A stretch of 64,000 nucleotides of DNA from Dioscorea cayenensis subsp. rotundata (GCF_009730915.1 NC_052474.1:4251501-4315500); one strand, 5' to 3'. Numbered from the stretch's first letter, positions 23,828 to 35,658 are shown. The notes: generated by a model not told the origin, from the letters alone. Made by a program: numbers and translations.

Positions 23828-24400
23828 TTAAAAAAAATTGTGTTTTTATGTGTACTTTATTTAGATTTAATGACTTATTATTTACCCAACCCATAAAGAA
23901 ATTGTATGCATGAACTTTAATTTAGTCTGTTTAGTTAATTAGTTTATCAATCATATCCATCTATCAAAGTTCACTTTAATTTTTAATTAATTGATTTATA
24001 ATAAATTATTAAATAACAATAAAAAAATTAATAAAAAAAATCTTAATATTTTTTTTTGTAAAATCCTATTATTATCATTGCTTTGAAAAAATTGTGATAT
24101 ATATGTACAATAATTTTTTTTTGAAAATATGAATAAATCATTTACATTAAAATAATAAAAATAATTCACTAAAAATGAAAGACTGACAAAATAACAACAA
24201 ACGCCTGAACAACTACAATACACTTTTATATAACCATATTATTTCATCTATATATATATAAATTTTACATTTTAATTTTAGTAATTAAAATGGCGCCAGA
24301 GTATGAATGCCGTTACACACCCACACCTTTACCTGGTGGAAAGCAACCACGTAGGATGGATGACGCCGATTATGGAAACCGTTTGGGCCCACACTCATAC
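23828..24400. other. Intergenic, upstream of the VPE gene
   Basis: AT-rich up to about 24,290, then more balanced. No gene supported. Confidence 0.5.
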
Positions 24401-24470
24401 ACACGTGTCAGCTTCTCGTCTCCCTCTTCTGCATGGCTCTATGACTCAGTCACCGCCTCCACTTTTATAC
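24401..24470 (+). promoter_or_regulatory. Probable VPE promoter: ABRE/G-box-like ACACGTGTCA and TATA-like TTTTATAC
   Basis: ACACGTGTCA at 24,401-24,410 includes the CACGTG core. TTTTATAC at 24,463-24,470 lies about 65 bp before the start codon, a suitable place for a TATA box with a short 5' UTR. This supports the start at 24,536 over the upstream in-frame ATG at 24,290. An abscisic-acid or stress response is only inferred from the G-box. Confidence 0.4.
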
Positions 24471-24535
24471 TCTACAAAACCCTCTCTCTCTCTTCCTCCC
24501 TGGCGTCCTCTTCACTGATTCATTGCATCCCAGCT

Positions 24536-26842
24536 ATGGCGGTGTTCATCCACTGCATCCTTGCGGCTCTTCTCTTGCTCGATTTCGTCGCCGGAGGCCG
24601 GTGGGACTCTGCGATTCGGATGCCTATTGAGGAAGAGGAGGATGAGGTCGGCACTCGGTGGGCCGTGCTCGTCGCAGGCTCTAGTGGTTATGCGAATTAT
24701 CGCCATCAGGTTAACCGATCTTGCTATTTGATTGATTGATTGAGTGGATGAGTGGAGAATGAGTGAATTAAGATGTGAACTTGTTGGTGATTCTGGATGT
24801 ATAGGCGGATGTTTGCCATGCTTACCAATTGCTGAAGAAAGGGGGATTGAAGGAGGAGAACATCGTGATGTTCATGTATGATGACATTGCGCATAACCCG
24901 CTAAACCCTAGGCCTGGCATCATTATCAATCATCCCCAAGGAGACGATGTTTATGCCGGCGTCCCTAAGGTAATTAATGCTTGTTTGATTCATTTGAGTT
25001 TTTCTTGAAAATTTCTCATTGTGTTCTTGTTTATGCGATAAAAAGTGTCTTATTTTTGTCCTGTTTTCAAAATTACTTGAAATTGATAATCGCGTAAATA
25101 TATCACATGGCCATTGATCTGTTGTTCTTTGTGAACATGATGGATTTTCCCACATTTATTTCAATGTCTATATATACAGGACTATACAGGGACTCAAGTC
25201 ACTGCTAAGAATCTGTATGCAGTTATCATGGGTAACAAGAGTGCTGTTGAAGGTGGTACTGGTAAAGTTGTGGATAGTAAAGCAAATGATCGTATCTTTA
25301 TCTATTTCTCTGATCATGGAGGTCCTGGAGTACTTGGTATACCATTTTCACTTCATTAAATCTCATACAAGCTGTTATATATAGTGTTACAGAGCTAATA
25401 TATTAGTTAAGCACCTCATCATGAATATGGTTGCAGGAATGCCCATCATGCCATTCATTCTCGCAAATGAATTCATTAATGTCCTAAAGAAGAAGCATGC
25501 AGCTGGTACTTACAAAGAAATGGTGAGAGGAGATCCATGCAAGTGATTCTGTTTTCTTAAGTTAATTGTTTATGGTTAAAAGATTTGAGTAATTATGTGT
25601 ATAGGTCATCTATGTAGAAGCATGTGAAAGTGGGAGCATGTTTGAAGGTTTAATGCCCAAGGACATCAATATATATGTGACAACAGCCTCAAATGCAGAG
25701 GAGAGTAGCTGGGGTACTTATTGTCCAGGGATGGATCCCCCTCCACCTCCTGGGTTCATGACTTGCCTTGGGGACTTGTACAGTGTTTCATGGATGGAGG
25801 ACAGGTTCATCACTCTGCTCTAGCTTCACTCTGATTTCTTTGCTTATTGATTCATCACTCATGTAGTTCTGGTTCTCCATGCAGTGATGCTCACAACCTC
25901 AAGAAGGAGACCATTGAAAAACAGTATCAGAACGTAAGTTGCAAATACAATACTAGTAACTTTACCTTGGAATTTATTGAGTTTGTGTATCACTTGATAC
26001 TGCAGGTGAAAGCAAGGACTTCTAACTATAACACATATAATGCGGGATCACATGTTATGGAGTATGGCAATAAGAGTATGAAATCTGAGAAACTGTATTT
26101 ATATCAAGGTTTCAACCCGGCCAACGCTAACGTCACTGATAATGCCATCCGAACCACCTCTGTGGGGGTCATTAACCAAAGGGATGCTGACCTGCTCTTC
26201 CTCTGGAGAAGCGTGAGCATCATTATTCTCTCAATAGATTATTATTATTATTATTTTTTTAGTCTGTGCTCTGAGAAAGTTAATTAGCATAATTCTTAAT
26301 GAACTTAATTGAGCATCTGATATATGATGTATGTTATGCTGTTCTTTGTCTTTGTTTATCTTTAGTATGAGAGACTGGATGAAAAATCAGAGAGGAAGAA
26401 GGAAATTCTTAAAGAAATAACAGAGACTATAACACACAGAGCACATCTGGATATCAGCGTAGAATTCATTGGGAAGTTGATATTTGGGTTAGAGATTGGT
26501 CCTTCCATCCTCAGAGCTGTCAGACCATCTGGTCAGGCATTAGTTGATGATTGGGATTGTTTGAAATCAATGGTAAATGGAAAAAAAACTTTTCTGAGTT
26601 ATATGTTTACGTTCTTACATGCCAAAGGTGAATTTCTTAAAATTAGAACTCTATTTCAGGTTCGAATTTTTGAATCCCATTGTGGGTCACTGACTCAATA
26701 TGGCATGAAACATATGCGAGCATTTGCCAATATTTGCAACAAGGGCATCTCAAAGGATGAGATGGAGGAAGCTTGCATCACTGCCTGTAGAAGCTATGAC
26801 TCTGGGAGTTGGTGGCCTTCCAACAGAGGATATAGTGTTTGA
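24536..26842 (+). CDS. VPE: Vacuolar processing enzyme (legumain, peptidase C13)
   Basis: An Asn/Asp-specific cysteine protease that matures vacuolar proteins and has caspase-1-like activity in plant cell death. Nine exons: 24536-24709, 24805-24969, 25180-25336, 25437-25522, 25605-25804, 25885-25933, 26006-26212, 26366-26572 and 26660-26842, all GT/AG, giving 475 residues. Order: signal peptide (about 1-20), short propeptide, catalytic domain starting [19 protein letters not shown], catalytic His159 in SDHGGPG and Cys201 in EACESGS. The conserved [17 protein letters not shown] and [13 protein letters not shown] blocks follow. The C-terminal autoinhibitory prodomain ends GYSV. The exon count matches typical plant VPEs. 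No damage is seen. Confidence 0.96.
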
Positions 26843-26989
26843 TGGTGGTAATAGCTGCAAACTTTCAGTGAAGGTACTCGGAGTATCTCCTTGGTTTTGC
26901 ACATAGTTTTTCTTATGTTTATCCAAACTTATGTCTGGGTGTTAACTTCCAAAAGAGGCTATTAGATCATAAATCAAATGTTTGGACCT

Positions 26990-27250
26990 AAGAAATAACA
27001 TGATGAATATTAGATCATAAACCAGGAATTCTGATCTCGCGCTACCTCGTCTTCCAGCTGGTGGAAGATGTCCCTCCCATTCTTTCCCTGTCTCTTTGTG
27101 TTCTTCTGGCCTTTCACCTCTGGTGATTGGGCCCTTCTAGTCTCTCTCTTTTGTATTGTATTGTTTTAGGGTTGTTGTATCTCGTCTTTTCGTTAATGAA
27201 TTTGTGGTTTATCCACTTATTTCAAAATATATATATATATATATATATGG
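26990..27250 (+). mobile_element. LINE 3' tail downstream of VPE
   Basis: The sequence reads CTTTTCGTTAATGAATTTGT, then GGTTTATCCACTTATTTC and A/TA repeats, the shared LINE 3' terminus. The 5' limit is unclear. The 13-bp word TATTAGATCATAA occurs at about 26,957 and 27,008, but it does not bracket the tail, so the duplication is not resolved. Confidence 0.55.
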
Positions 27251-27469
27251 TATCCAAGTAGTTTTCTCCAAAAATTCATTGTGTTTGTTTTGGCAATATT
27301 ATCACTGAAACTGATGAAAAAAAAGAAAAACAAACAAACAAATAACCAAGATATGAGTCGCAATGCATGGCAATAGAACAACAATATTAATTTTACTTGA
27401 ATTGCTTCGTTCTCAGACAGAACTGACTGAAGTGGCCTGCTGTTGTAGAAATGTAGACAACAATCATCA

Positions 27470-28795
27470 TCATACCGTGTCTAGCCTGCAAAATGAAGTA
27501 AATTTCCAATTTAATTAGACATATTACATTGATAATTAAATTAGGAATAAGTTGTGGAGATGAAGGAACTTGCATGCTTTTTTGAGGAATGAGATGAACA
27601 CAACAATTACTGCCACACCTGCCAAGACGCCAACTATTATTGCTACAGTTCTTCCAGCTTCATCACTAGAATCATCTGCACAAACTCAAAAAGCAGGGGA
27701 AATGTTATCAACCAACATCATGACCAGATCTATATATATTCTTTTTTAATCATAAAAGCACCAGAACCATTAGTTTACTTTTGTGGAAATAACCCTACAT
27801 AAAGTGGACCAGGATTTCTGGCAAAAGAGAAAACTAGCTTTGAAGTTTCTGGTTCACAACACAATACCTATTTTAGAATCCAATACCTTCTGAAGGAATC
27901 AATTGTTATCATATATATAGTCTTATCACTTGAATTCAGGAACAGAACAGTAAGCATGACAGTAGTAAGAATTATCTAGCTTATTTTTTGAGATATCAAA
28001 ACAAGAGTATTAGAAATAATAGTTCCAATAATGACGGACAACATACATAGCAAACAAAGAAAAGAAACAATTAATGGGAATAGATGGCAAACCTGTGAGG
28101 GAACGTAGGTAAAAATCGGAAGCCCAGTACCTAGCATAGCACTTAGCCAAAAACACATCGGTGGCCACTGACGACCCACACGCATCCTTAAGCTGTCCGA
28201 CTGCCTGTTCAACACACTGCCGGCAGTCACCAGGACTAAGATCCCCCAAACACTGTGCATAACCCTGCACAGTCCCTGCATGGCTGACTCTAAACCCTGT
28301 CGCTTCATGCAAGTCTGCAATCACATCATCCCTACGTTGTAAGAAGTCAGCTTCATAACTCTTGCTAGGACTGCACTTCTTGTAAGTGAAGCTGGTATCA
28401 AGCTGACCCCTGAAATCTTCATGGCTGTATCTCAGGAAGCAACCTTCGAGTTGTAAAGTAGCAGCAAAGGTTTGTATACAGATTAGGCTGATCTGGGTTA
28501 CTGCACTCTGAATGCATGTGGCGCAGTCGGCGGGGCTGAGATCGTTGCGGCACTGGTAGAGACCGTATGCAGCAGCGCCAGGTGGACCGGAAGCATCAGT
28601 GCCAGTGGAGAAGCTGTTGTAAGAGACTTGAGAAGAAGAGGATATGATGGATGAGAGGAGAGCTCTGAGGTTAGTTTGGTAAGGAGTGTTAGGATCATAC
28701 TTGGCTGGGGCGCAGCTTGCATACATGAAACTGCTTGAATTGCATTGCAGTGGGGCAGTACTCACTAGTAGAAGGACAATGAAGGAGATAAACAT
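27470..28795 (-). CDS. PDLP-like protein: two DUF26 domains and one transmembrane helix
   Basis: Plasmodesmata-located and related cysteine-rich proteins carry extracellular DUF26 domains and affect cell-to-cell transport and defence. The exons are 28795-28093, 27675-27570 and 27485-27470 (274 residues). Residues 1-18 are a signal peptide. DUF26 number 1 has CRNDLSPADCATC and number 2 has CLGDLSPGDCRQC, both the C-x8-C-x2-C signature. A transmembrane helix (TVAIIVGVLAGVAVIVVFIS) is followed by a tail of only about 10 residues ending KKACKLDTV. There is no kinase domain, which separates it from CRK receptor kinases. The last exon is tentative: the donor at 27,569 is weak, and reading through gives a different short tail. 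Function is assigned from architecture. Confidence 0.88.
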
Positions 28796-29643
28796 CTTCT
28801 CCTTCTTATTTTTCTTCTTTCTTCTTCTCTTTGTTGGTTGGAGGTTTTAGTGTGTGGTTTAATGCAGGGGTGATGGGTGGTTTCCTTTCATTTTCTAAAG
28901 TTTTAAAGCTGCTCAGATGATGGTAAAGTGAAACACATAGTTAAATATATGTTGGAGATGGATGGTATGATGCAGGAATGTTCCTTTTTGCAATGGTCAA
29001 GAGTGTCAGGGTCATACTGACTGGGTGATCTTTTGAGGAGACGAAGGAGAATAAGAATAAAGGGGAGGATGCTTTATGTCAATCAGTGAAGGGCCCTCCA
29101 AAGTCATGATTCTTCTTTTGAGAAGAGCTGTTTGTGTTGCTTATATCGCTTACATTGTTTATGGTGGTTGATTGGGAGTTGGGACTTAGTGGAGCCTAAG
29201 CTACTTAAATGGTATGGTTGTGGCATAGCTTTCATAATGAATGGTTTGCTTGGTTGTTATCCCTTTGAAGTGGATTGAAGGTTACTAGAAGTGCACACCA
29301 TAATTGTGAAAGATTGAGTCTGGGGGTGGTGGTGATGAGGGTAGCAGATATGCTTGCTCAGGTGACTTGTTTTATCTATACACTCTTCTTTGGTGGTAAA
29401 TCACACTTGGAAGAGTCCCATACCACTGATCATCACATAGAACTGGGCTTAAAAAAAAATTTGTAGGTTTAATCAGGTTCAGTCCTAACAAGTTGTTTGT
29501 CATGTTTTTTAGTAGGATTAAGGGTATGTGTTAATTTCTGGTTTATTTAGTTATGTTTAGTTAAAATTAAAAAAAAAAAAAATCATGAGTCTGTATTGCT
29601 AAGAAAATTATGAATTCATGATATTTTGAAGTTATAGTGTTAA

Positions 29644-29679
<36 letters not shown>

Positions 29680-29766
29680 AGTGAAAAAATTACAAAATTT
29701 ATTGATTGAAAAAAAACATATAATAAAATCAAAGAATAGGTACATAGATCTACCAGCATTAGTAGT
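28796..29766. other. Intergenic, with a TTA microsatellite
   Basis: The first 100-200 bp (28,800-28,900) are the probable 5' UTR and promoter of the PDLP-like gene, with a pyrimidine-rich leader on the minus strand. A TTA repeat occupies 29,646-29,678. No gene supported. Confidence 0.5.
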
Positions 29767-29776
29767 GAAGAAGGGC

Positions 29777-30190
29777 GGGTAAATTTTTTGATAGGATACC
29801 CAACTATGGTGAATTATCAGTTTGAGGTCCAAACTTTGATTTGTATCAAAATGGTGACCTATCTTTAATTATGTTTCACCGATTGGGATCCCGGATAATT
29901 TCGATCATATTTGAATGATGTGGCGGTTCGGAAATATGAGTCGAAAGATAAAAAAATAAATGGTCTTGCCACGTCAAGAACCCGAGTCACATCTTTGTCT
30001 CTCTCTCTCAAACTCTTTAATTAGTCAACTATATGCGAGTCTTGGTCCAAATGCGCAAGCTTGGCGTGAGTCAACTTGTTCGACCCACCACCATGCCGAG
30101 TCTTGGTCCTCCGTCCATCTTCAATCTCAACAAGAACATCACTTTTAGAGTAGCTTTGGGTTGCAGACTCATTCATAAAGAGCAAGACAA

Positions 30191-30232
<42 letters not shown>

Positions 30233-30481
30233 AGCTCTTTAATTAATAATGGTGACCAACACTCATTTACTTGAACTGAATTTTTTTGACATTAAGAGCA
30301 TGGGGGAGATGATGACGTTGGTGAAGAGGCTAGAGCCGTGGAAGGCTATTCATAGGACGTCAAGAGATGTAAACCAAGTGAAGAAAATGTTAGAGATGAT
30401 GTAGTTGGGTGGTGTTGGTGGAGGAGGAGCTCTGGGACATCAGGGGATCAGAAGGGAAGGAGGAGAAAGTTTTGAGAAAGC

Positions 30482-30529
<48 letters not shown>

Positions 30530-30744
30530 TATAACCTGGGTTGCTGACGTGGTAAACACCATTTATTTTTTTTATGCTGACTCATATTTCCGAACTGCCA
30601 CATCATTCAAATATGACCGGAATTACCCGGGTACCCAATCCGTGAAACATAATTAAAGATAGGTCACCATTTTGATACAAATCAAAGTTTGGACCCCAAA
30701 CTGATAATTCACCATAGTTGGGTACCCTATCAAAAAATTTACCC
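29777..30744. mobile_element. Non-autonomous MULE-like element with terminal inverted repeats of about 210 bp
   Basis: The left end (GGGTAAATTTTTTGATAGG, 29,777 onward) is the near-perfect reverse complement of the right end (...CCTATCAAAAAATTTACCC, ending 30,744). Similarity continues for about 205-215 bp on each side, to about 29,990 and 30,540. Flanking 10-mers GAAGAAGGGC (29,767-29,776) and GAAGACGGGC (30,745-30,754) match at 9 of 10 positions. That fits a 9-11-bp Mutator-type duplication with one later change. The interior of about 550 bp carries CT (30,194-30,229) and GA (30,483-30,529) runs and a 51-codon frame at 30,249-30,404. No transposase is present. Confidence 0.8.
30249..30404 (+). 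CDS. Small open frame inside the MULE-like element, unrecognised
   Basis: A 51-residue frame starting MVTNTHLLELNFFDIKS and ending KKMLEMM. It is hydrophilic, Lys/Met-rich and has no motif I recognise. It could be a captured host gene fragment (Pack-MULE style) or chance. Confidence 0.2.
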   Translation: MVTNTHLLELNFFDIKSMGEMMTLVKRLEPWKAIHRTSRDVNQVKKMLEMM

Positions 30745-30861
30745 GAAGACGGGCAATTTAAAAAATAGCAATAAGGAAAAAATAATTGGGTTTACTGAAT
30801 AGGTTTTTTAGATGAGTTGGCAAGTGGATCATTGTTAGCTTTAGAGGTTTGCACGGTCAAC

Positions 30862-32165
30862 TTTCCGGCGAACCAAAGCATCAATTCTATTCCTCACTTA
30901 CTCTTGAATTCGGTAGAAGCTTTGATTCAAGTTTTATTCCTTATTTTATTCATATTTCATCGTTGTTTTTTTTAAAACCTATGTCTAAATCTTAGATTAT
31001 ACATGTTGTGTAAATGATTATAAGCTTAAATTGAAGCCATTGTTCTTGTTATTCATTTTTGTGGATGTTTGTAAAGAAATTTCATCGTTAGATGATGTAA
31101 ATTGGGAGAAACCCATTTTGTTAGGTTTGGTGCTACTGTAGCATTCATGAATTTACTGTAGCACAAGAAATTTTCATCCATTTATTGTATTTCTTTGGTT
31201 AAAATTGAAACCCTTCTTACTTGGAAGTCATTGAAACTAGTTTTTCTCTAGTTTTAGGTTATTTGGGTCCAAAATGACGTCGTTTTGCCTTAAAACCCTA
31301 CTGTTGCATGTTTGACATGTAACATCGTATTCACCTGCACTTTAGTTTTTCAATTTTGTATTCATTGGTTTTTGGATTCCTCTCTTGTGTCTAGGTGGTG
31401 AAGCATCCTCCAAGGGGAAGGAAATCGCTTACCAATGAGCACGTCTAGAGGCTAGACGAATGGTTCTGTGAGAGATTAAATTCATATGAAATCTATGCGA
31501 ATATGAATTTAACCACTCATAGAATATGAATTTAACAACTCACAGAACCAATAGTCTCACCTTGAGACGTGCTCACTGGTCAGCGATTTCCTTCTCCTTG
31601 GAGAATGCTTTGCCATCTAGACACAAACAAAGAATCCAAAAACTAATGAACAAAAGAATGAAAAATTAAAATACATGTGAATACGAGATGTCACATTTGG
31701 AACATGCAACACTATTGTTTAAGAGCAAAACGACGTCATTTTAGACCCAATGACCTCAAATTGGAGTAAAACTAGTTCTAATGAATTTCAAATAAAAAGG
31801 GCTTTAACTTGGACAAAAGAAATACAAGAAATTGTTGAAAATTTCTGGTGCTACAGTAAAAGCGGAAATAGTTAACCAGAATACTACAGTAACACCGACC
31901 CTAATACAATGGTTTTCTTCCGATTTACATCATCTAACCATGAAATTTCTTTACAAACATTCACAAAAATGGATAACAAGAACAATGGCTTCAATTTAAG
32001 CATATAATCATCCACCCAACATGTATAATCTCAAAGTTAGACATAGGTTTTTAAAAAAACAAAAACGATGAAATACGAGCAAAATACGGAATAAAACTTG
32101 GATCAAAGCTCCTACCTAATTTCTAAGGTAAGTGAGGAAGAGAATTGATGCTTTGGTTCGCCGGA
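30862..32165. repeat. Very long imperfect inverted repeat (arms about 610-630 bp, loop about 66 bp)
   Basis: The left arm runs from about 30,862 (CTTTCCGGCGAACCAAAGCA) to about 31,472. The right arm runs from about 31,539 to about 32,165 and ends with the reverse complement of that start (TGCTTTGGTTCGCCGGAAAA). Matching blocks recur throughout: GCATCAATTCT/AGAATTGATGC, ATTGAAGCCATTGTTCTTGT and its complement, AAATGACGTCGTTTTG and its complement, and TGAGCACGTCT/AGACGTGCTCA. The loop carries a direct repeat GAATATGAATTTAAC. No protein frame is conserved. Possibilities are a foldback element, two inverted LTR copies (CTACTGTAGCA motifs occur in both arms), or an inverted-repeat small-RNA locus. 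Confidence 0.85.
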
Positions 32166-32179
32166 AAATTTCTAAGGGA

Positions 32180-33700
32180 AAAGAAAAGTTCGGCCGAATG
32201 AGAGAAACAAAGAAGAAGAGATATCATGTTTGGGTTTTCTCATAATTTTTTTTTTTCAAAAGAAGAAAGAATGAATGAATTTATTGGAATGGTTAAATGT
32301 GAAATACTTATACATATTTATTTTGAAAGAAGTATGCTCGTATGTGTGTATTTACATGCCAATGGATTATAGTTTGATGAGTATTTATGTATTAAACCAT
32401 TGTTTGATGGATTCCTTGAGTTCGAAATTGGAAATATTTACATTGATGTATGTGACTTTGATGGTGATTACAAACTTTAGTCCGACACTGAGTAGGGGTC
32501 CCATGGTTCCCTGAGTTTACCCCTAGTCGAGAGGTGCATAGAGCCATTGACATGGTTTATTTATGTGAAAAACTCGGAGTCACCACACGAGGGTCTCAAT
32601 GGTCACCAAAGAAGACACCATTTTAAATTTAAAAAAAGTTTGAAAACACCTTAATGGTCCCGTTTCTAGTCGCAACCACGATTAGCTCAAAAATTATTTG
32701 AGGCCAATTTGCATTTTGAAATGTGTTCAATGTGTTGAAATTTTACTTATACGTACTATTGATAAATTATTGATTTAATTGTTAACCTGTTCAATTCTTG
32801 GAACTTCTTATTTATGATATTATTATTGTGGCAATTACTATTTGAAATACTTTATTATTTTGTTATGTCTATGTTGTCACCACTTACTGGGTAACACATA
32901 TTACTCACCACTCTTTTTCTCCTTCTTTTCTCCCAGACTGCGATGTTGGATTTAGTTGTGTTGGGCAGCCAATAAAGTGATCTGTCTTCCCTCTTTGTCT
33001 AGGTTAGTTTAAAGTTGACATATAAACTTTATGGATCCACTAGACTCGATTTCTATGTATTGTTCTTGTATCTATACTCTCTGGTTGTATTTTGAAACCA
33101 TGACTTGTATTGTTGTTGATGTTATCCTGCATTTAGGGTCCCTGGTGTAAAGGAACCCTATTATGCTTTTATTGTCGAGATTGTCTCCTTCTTTTAGTAA
33201 GTTTGTGATAGCATGTTAGTGTTGAGTCTTACGGTGACTCGGAGATGGGCATTGTGAGACCCATTCATTGAATCATTGTTGTGGGGGCGATTGCCACGTG
33301 CCTAACTAGAATCGGGGCTAGAGTCGGGTTGTGATAGCTTTGATGCCCTTTGAAGCTGTAAGAATCCGGGCAAAAAGTGAGTAATTAATTTTGGAAATGA
33401 TACAATGCAACAACAGAGTAACACATGCAAAAATACGATTATTGTATTTCAACTAAATAAACCAGTAAACCGCTCGAATTATAAGGCTCCCTAGTCCCTC
33501 GAGACTAAGTCGCTCTGTCACCGCCAAGAGACCAAAAAAAAAAGTTCATTTTCATTTTGGGCCAAAGCCTAAATTTCAAACTAATTATGGGTTCTTGCAC
33601 TTTAAGCTTTTGGGCCGACCCTTAATGTATGTGTCCCAGCGAGTGTTGGGAGAGACAAACTGAAATGCTTTTTAGCTTTAGACAGAACACAAAGGATACT
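32180..33700 (+). repeat. Unclassified repeat, possibly an LTR-retrotransposon remnant
   Basis: Moderately GC-rich non-coding sequence (for example TAGTCCGACACTGAGTAGGG near 32,480 and CGGGGCTAGAGTCGGGTTGT near 33,315) unlike its AT-rich surroundings. It resembles the leader or LTR regions of plant Ty3/gypsy elements in composition. No gag/pol frame, primer-binding site or LTR pair was found, so the class is a guess. Confidence 0.25.
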
Positions 33701-34489
33701 CATGGTGCATGCAAAATTGATTAGATTCTTATAAAAAATGCAAACATAAAAGATAATGTGTTAATGTTCGCTATCTCTTTATGCTGAAATGATTGATGTG
33801 TTTTTCATTTCAAACTAAGCCTTCTGGACTTCATAGAACAAAAAATCAAATGAATCATGAAAACTTCAGAAAAAATATCTTGCTTAGTTGTCTGATTATT
33901 TCTCTCTCTTATCAAACCTTCTTATCTGATTATGCCCTCTTATAGATATTATTGCTAGCATATACACTATTTCTCTAAATTTTTTTAATTTTTTTCTAAC
34001 TGTTTAACTTATAATAGGATTTTTTACATGCATCTCAATTAGAACTATTATAATTATTTAATAATAAAATATTTGTTATTCGATATATATATAATTTTGA
34101 TGGTTATATCTCTCACAGTTTTGGGGACATGTTATTTGCATCAATTACTTTGAGTAGTATACTCTTTATTTTAAAAAAACAATGGGTCATAAAGCTTGGA
34201 TTGACATTGACAATTGATTCTATCATTAATTTGTTCTGTCTATGGATTTCGGGTAGATATTTTTGTTGGTTGCAGAAAAGGATTGAAAATTAATTCAGAG
34301 TGAAGTTGAAATTAAATTATTCGCCTCTCTTATTTTGTTTTTTCTAGCTGGTGTTTGGTTTGAAAGTATTGATGAAAAATTCTTAGTTTAACCTTATAGA
34401 AGATGCAATGTACATATATTGATTTTTTATTATCAAATGTGAGTAGTAAAATGTTTAATGTTTTAAAAGAAAGGCTCATATATATATAT

Positions 34490-34690
34490 ATATTGACAAA
34501 GGCAATACGTACTGTTAAAAAGACGACAAATATAAAAATACACCAGTTACTCAAACTTTAGAAAGGAGAAAACATTGTTACTTCTACATGGGATCCACAT
34601 CAAAACCAACAAACAATACTAATAAACAATATTAAGTTTTAATATACAGTACATAAGCAGTAATGATGAAACACTACAGAACCAAAATTT
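34490..34690. repeat. Weak relative of the 3.4-kb SINE-like element
   Basis: The words AAATACACCAGTTAC, CAATACTAATAAACAATA and AAAATTTCGATC occur in the same order as related words in the 3,457-3,713 element. Heavily diverged and without clear ends. Confidence 0.25.
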
Positions 34691-34745
34691 CGATCGGCTC
34701 GTAAGCTCCAAAATTATATTGTTATTTTATTTTATTTTTGTAGGG

Positions 34746-35085
34746 CCCCAAGCAATCAACCCATGGGAAGTCTGTACTATACTAAAATTTTTCAAAAATT
34801 ATAGAGGTGTGAAATAATTTTCTCAAAGACCAAAGATTTGTTAGATGGGGACAAACTTGTAGAAAAGATCTAGAGGAAGTTTTGTAACTCATCAAACATG
34901 CATAACCCCAAGCAAGCAACCCATGGCAGGTGTTACGGTCGAGCCTGTAAGGCATAACCCTTATAGCAGACCTGTACTATGGTAATTTTCCTAAAAAAAT
35001 AATAGAAGTGTGAAATAATTTTCTCAAAGACAAGATTTGGGGGCAAACTTGTAGAAAAGACCTAGAGGAAGTAATGAAACCCATC
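34746..35085. repeat. Two-copy direct repeat (about 160 bp each)
   Basis: CCCCAAGCAATCAACCCATG at 34,746 is repeated with one change at 34,906. The copies then share TGTACTAT, AGTGTGAAATAATTTTCTCA and ACAAACTTGTAGAAAAGA. Copy 2 has an extra segment (ACGGTCGAGCCTGTAAGGCA). Non-coding. Confidence 0.75.
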
Positions 35086-35269
35086 TAGATGACTTTTGAG
35101 TTTTCACATAATTAACAATGAAACATATATAGTATTAATATTTAAATTATTTAGATTAAAATTTAGGTTTTACAATATTCATATGAATATTTTTATTATC
35201 TACAATTTAACAACGTAAAGCAGAGCTTGTTGTTTTTGTTAATATATATTTCTTTTTGTAATGATAAGT

Positions 35270-35390
35270 CTAATGATAATGAGTGGCATTTGGTTACGGT
35301 TTTTTATTTTGTTTTGTTATTTGTTACCCTTTTATTCCTTTTGCAATATATCAGTGGTTCATCTATATTTTTTTTTAAAAAAAACTGTAT
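35270..35390 (+). mobile_element. Probable LINE 3' tail
   Basis: Ends TTTTGCAATATATCAGTGGT, then TCATCTATA, T's and A's, similar to the tails elsewhere in the window. No duplication was found. Confidence 0.35.
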
Positions 35391-35571
35391 TTTGTGAGAA
35401 AAAAATAATCCAAATTTGTTAATATTTACAGAATTATCGTTTATTATTAATTAATAAGTTATTAAATTTTGAGTAATAAAATTTTGCTGGATCCTTACAC
35501 TAATTTGCCAATTTGGTGTAATTTTATTTATTTATTTATTTTTGATAATATAGACCAGCCACTTCAGGTAC

Positions 35572-35658
35572 ACAATTAATCTTCTGTTGTATCTTCTCTT
35601 TTTGCTTAATGTTAATGGTATCCACCTTTTTCAAAAAAAAAAAAAAACAATTAATCTT
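35572..35658 (+). mobile_element. LINE 3' tail of 63 bp with 12-bp target-site duplication
   Basis: ACAATTAATCTT flanks at 35,572-35,583 and 35,647-35,658. The insert has TGTATCTTCTC, ATGGTATCCACCTTTTTC and an A run, the shared LINE terminus. Confidence 0.75.

Noticed and set aside
24290-24535. In-frame N-terminal extension of the VPE gene from an upstream ATG
   Set aside because: The frame is open, but a TATA-like box at 24,463 and a typical signal peptide starting at 24,536 argue for the downstream start.
30190-30656. Coding frames through the CT and GA runs
   Set aside because: They are simple-sequence translations (Leu/Ser and Arg/Glu repeats) inside the MULE-like element.
32180-33700. 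Full LTR retrotransposon
   Set aside because: No LTR pair, primer-binding site or gag/pol frame; kept only as an unclassified repeat.
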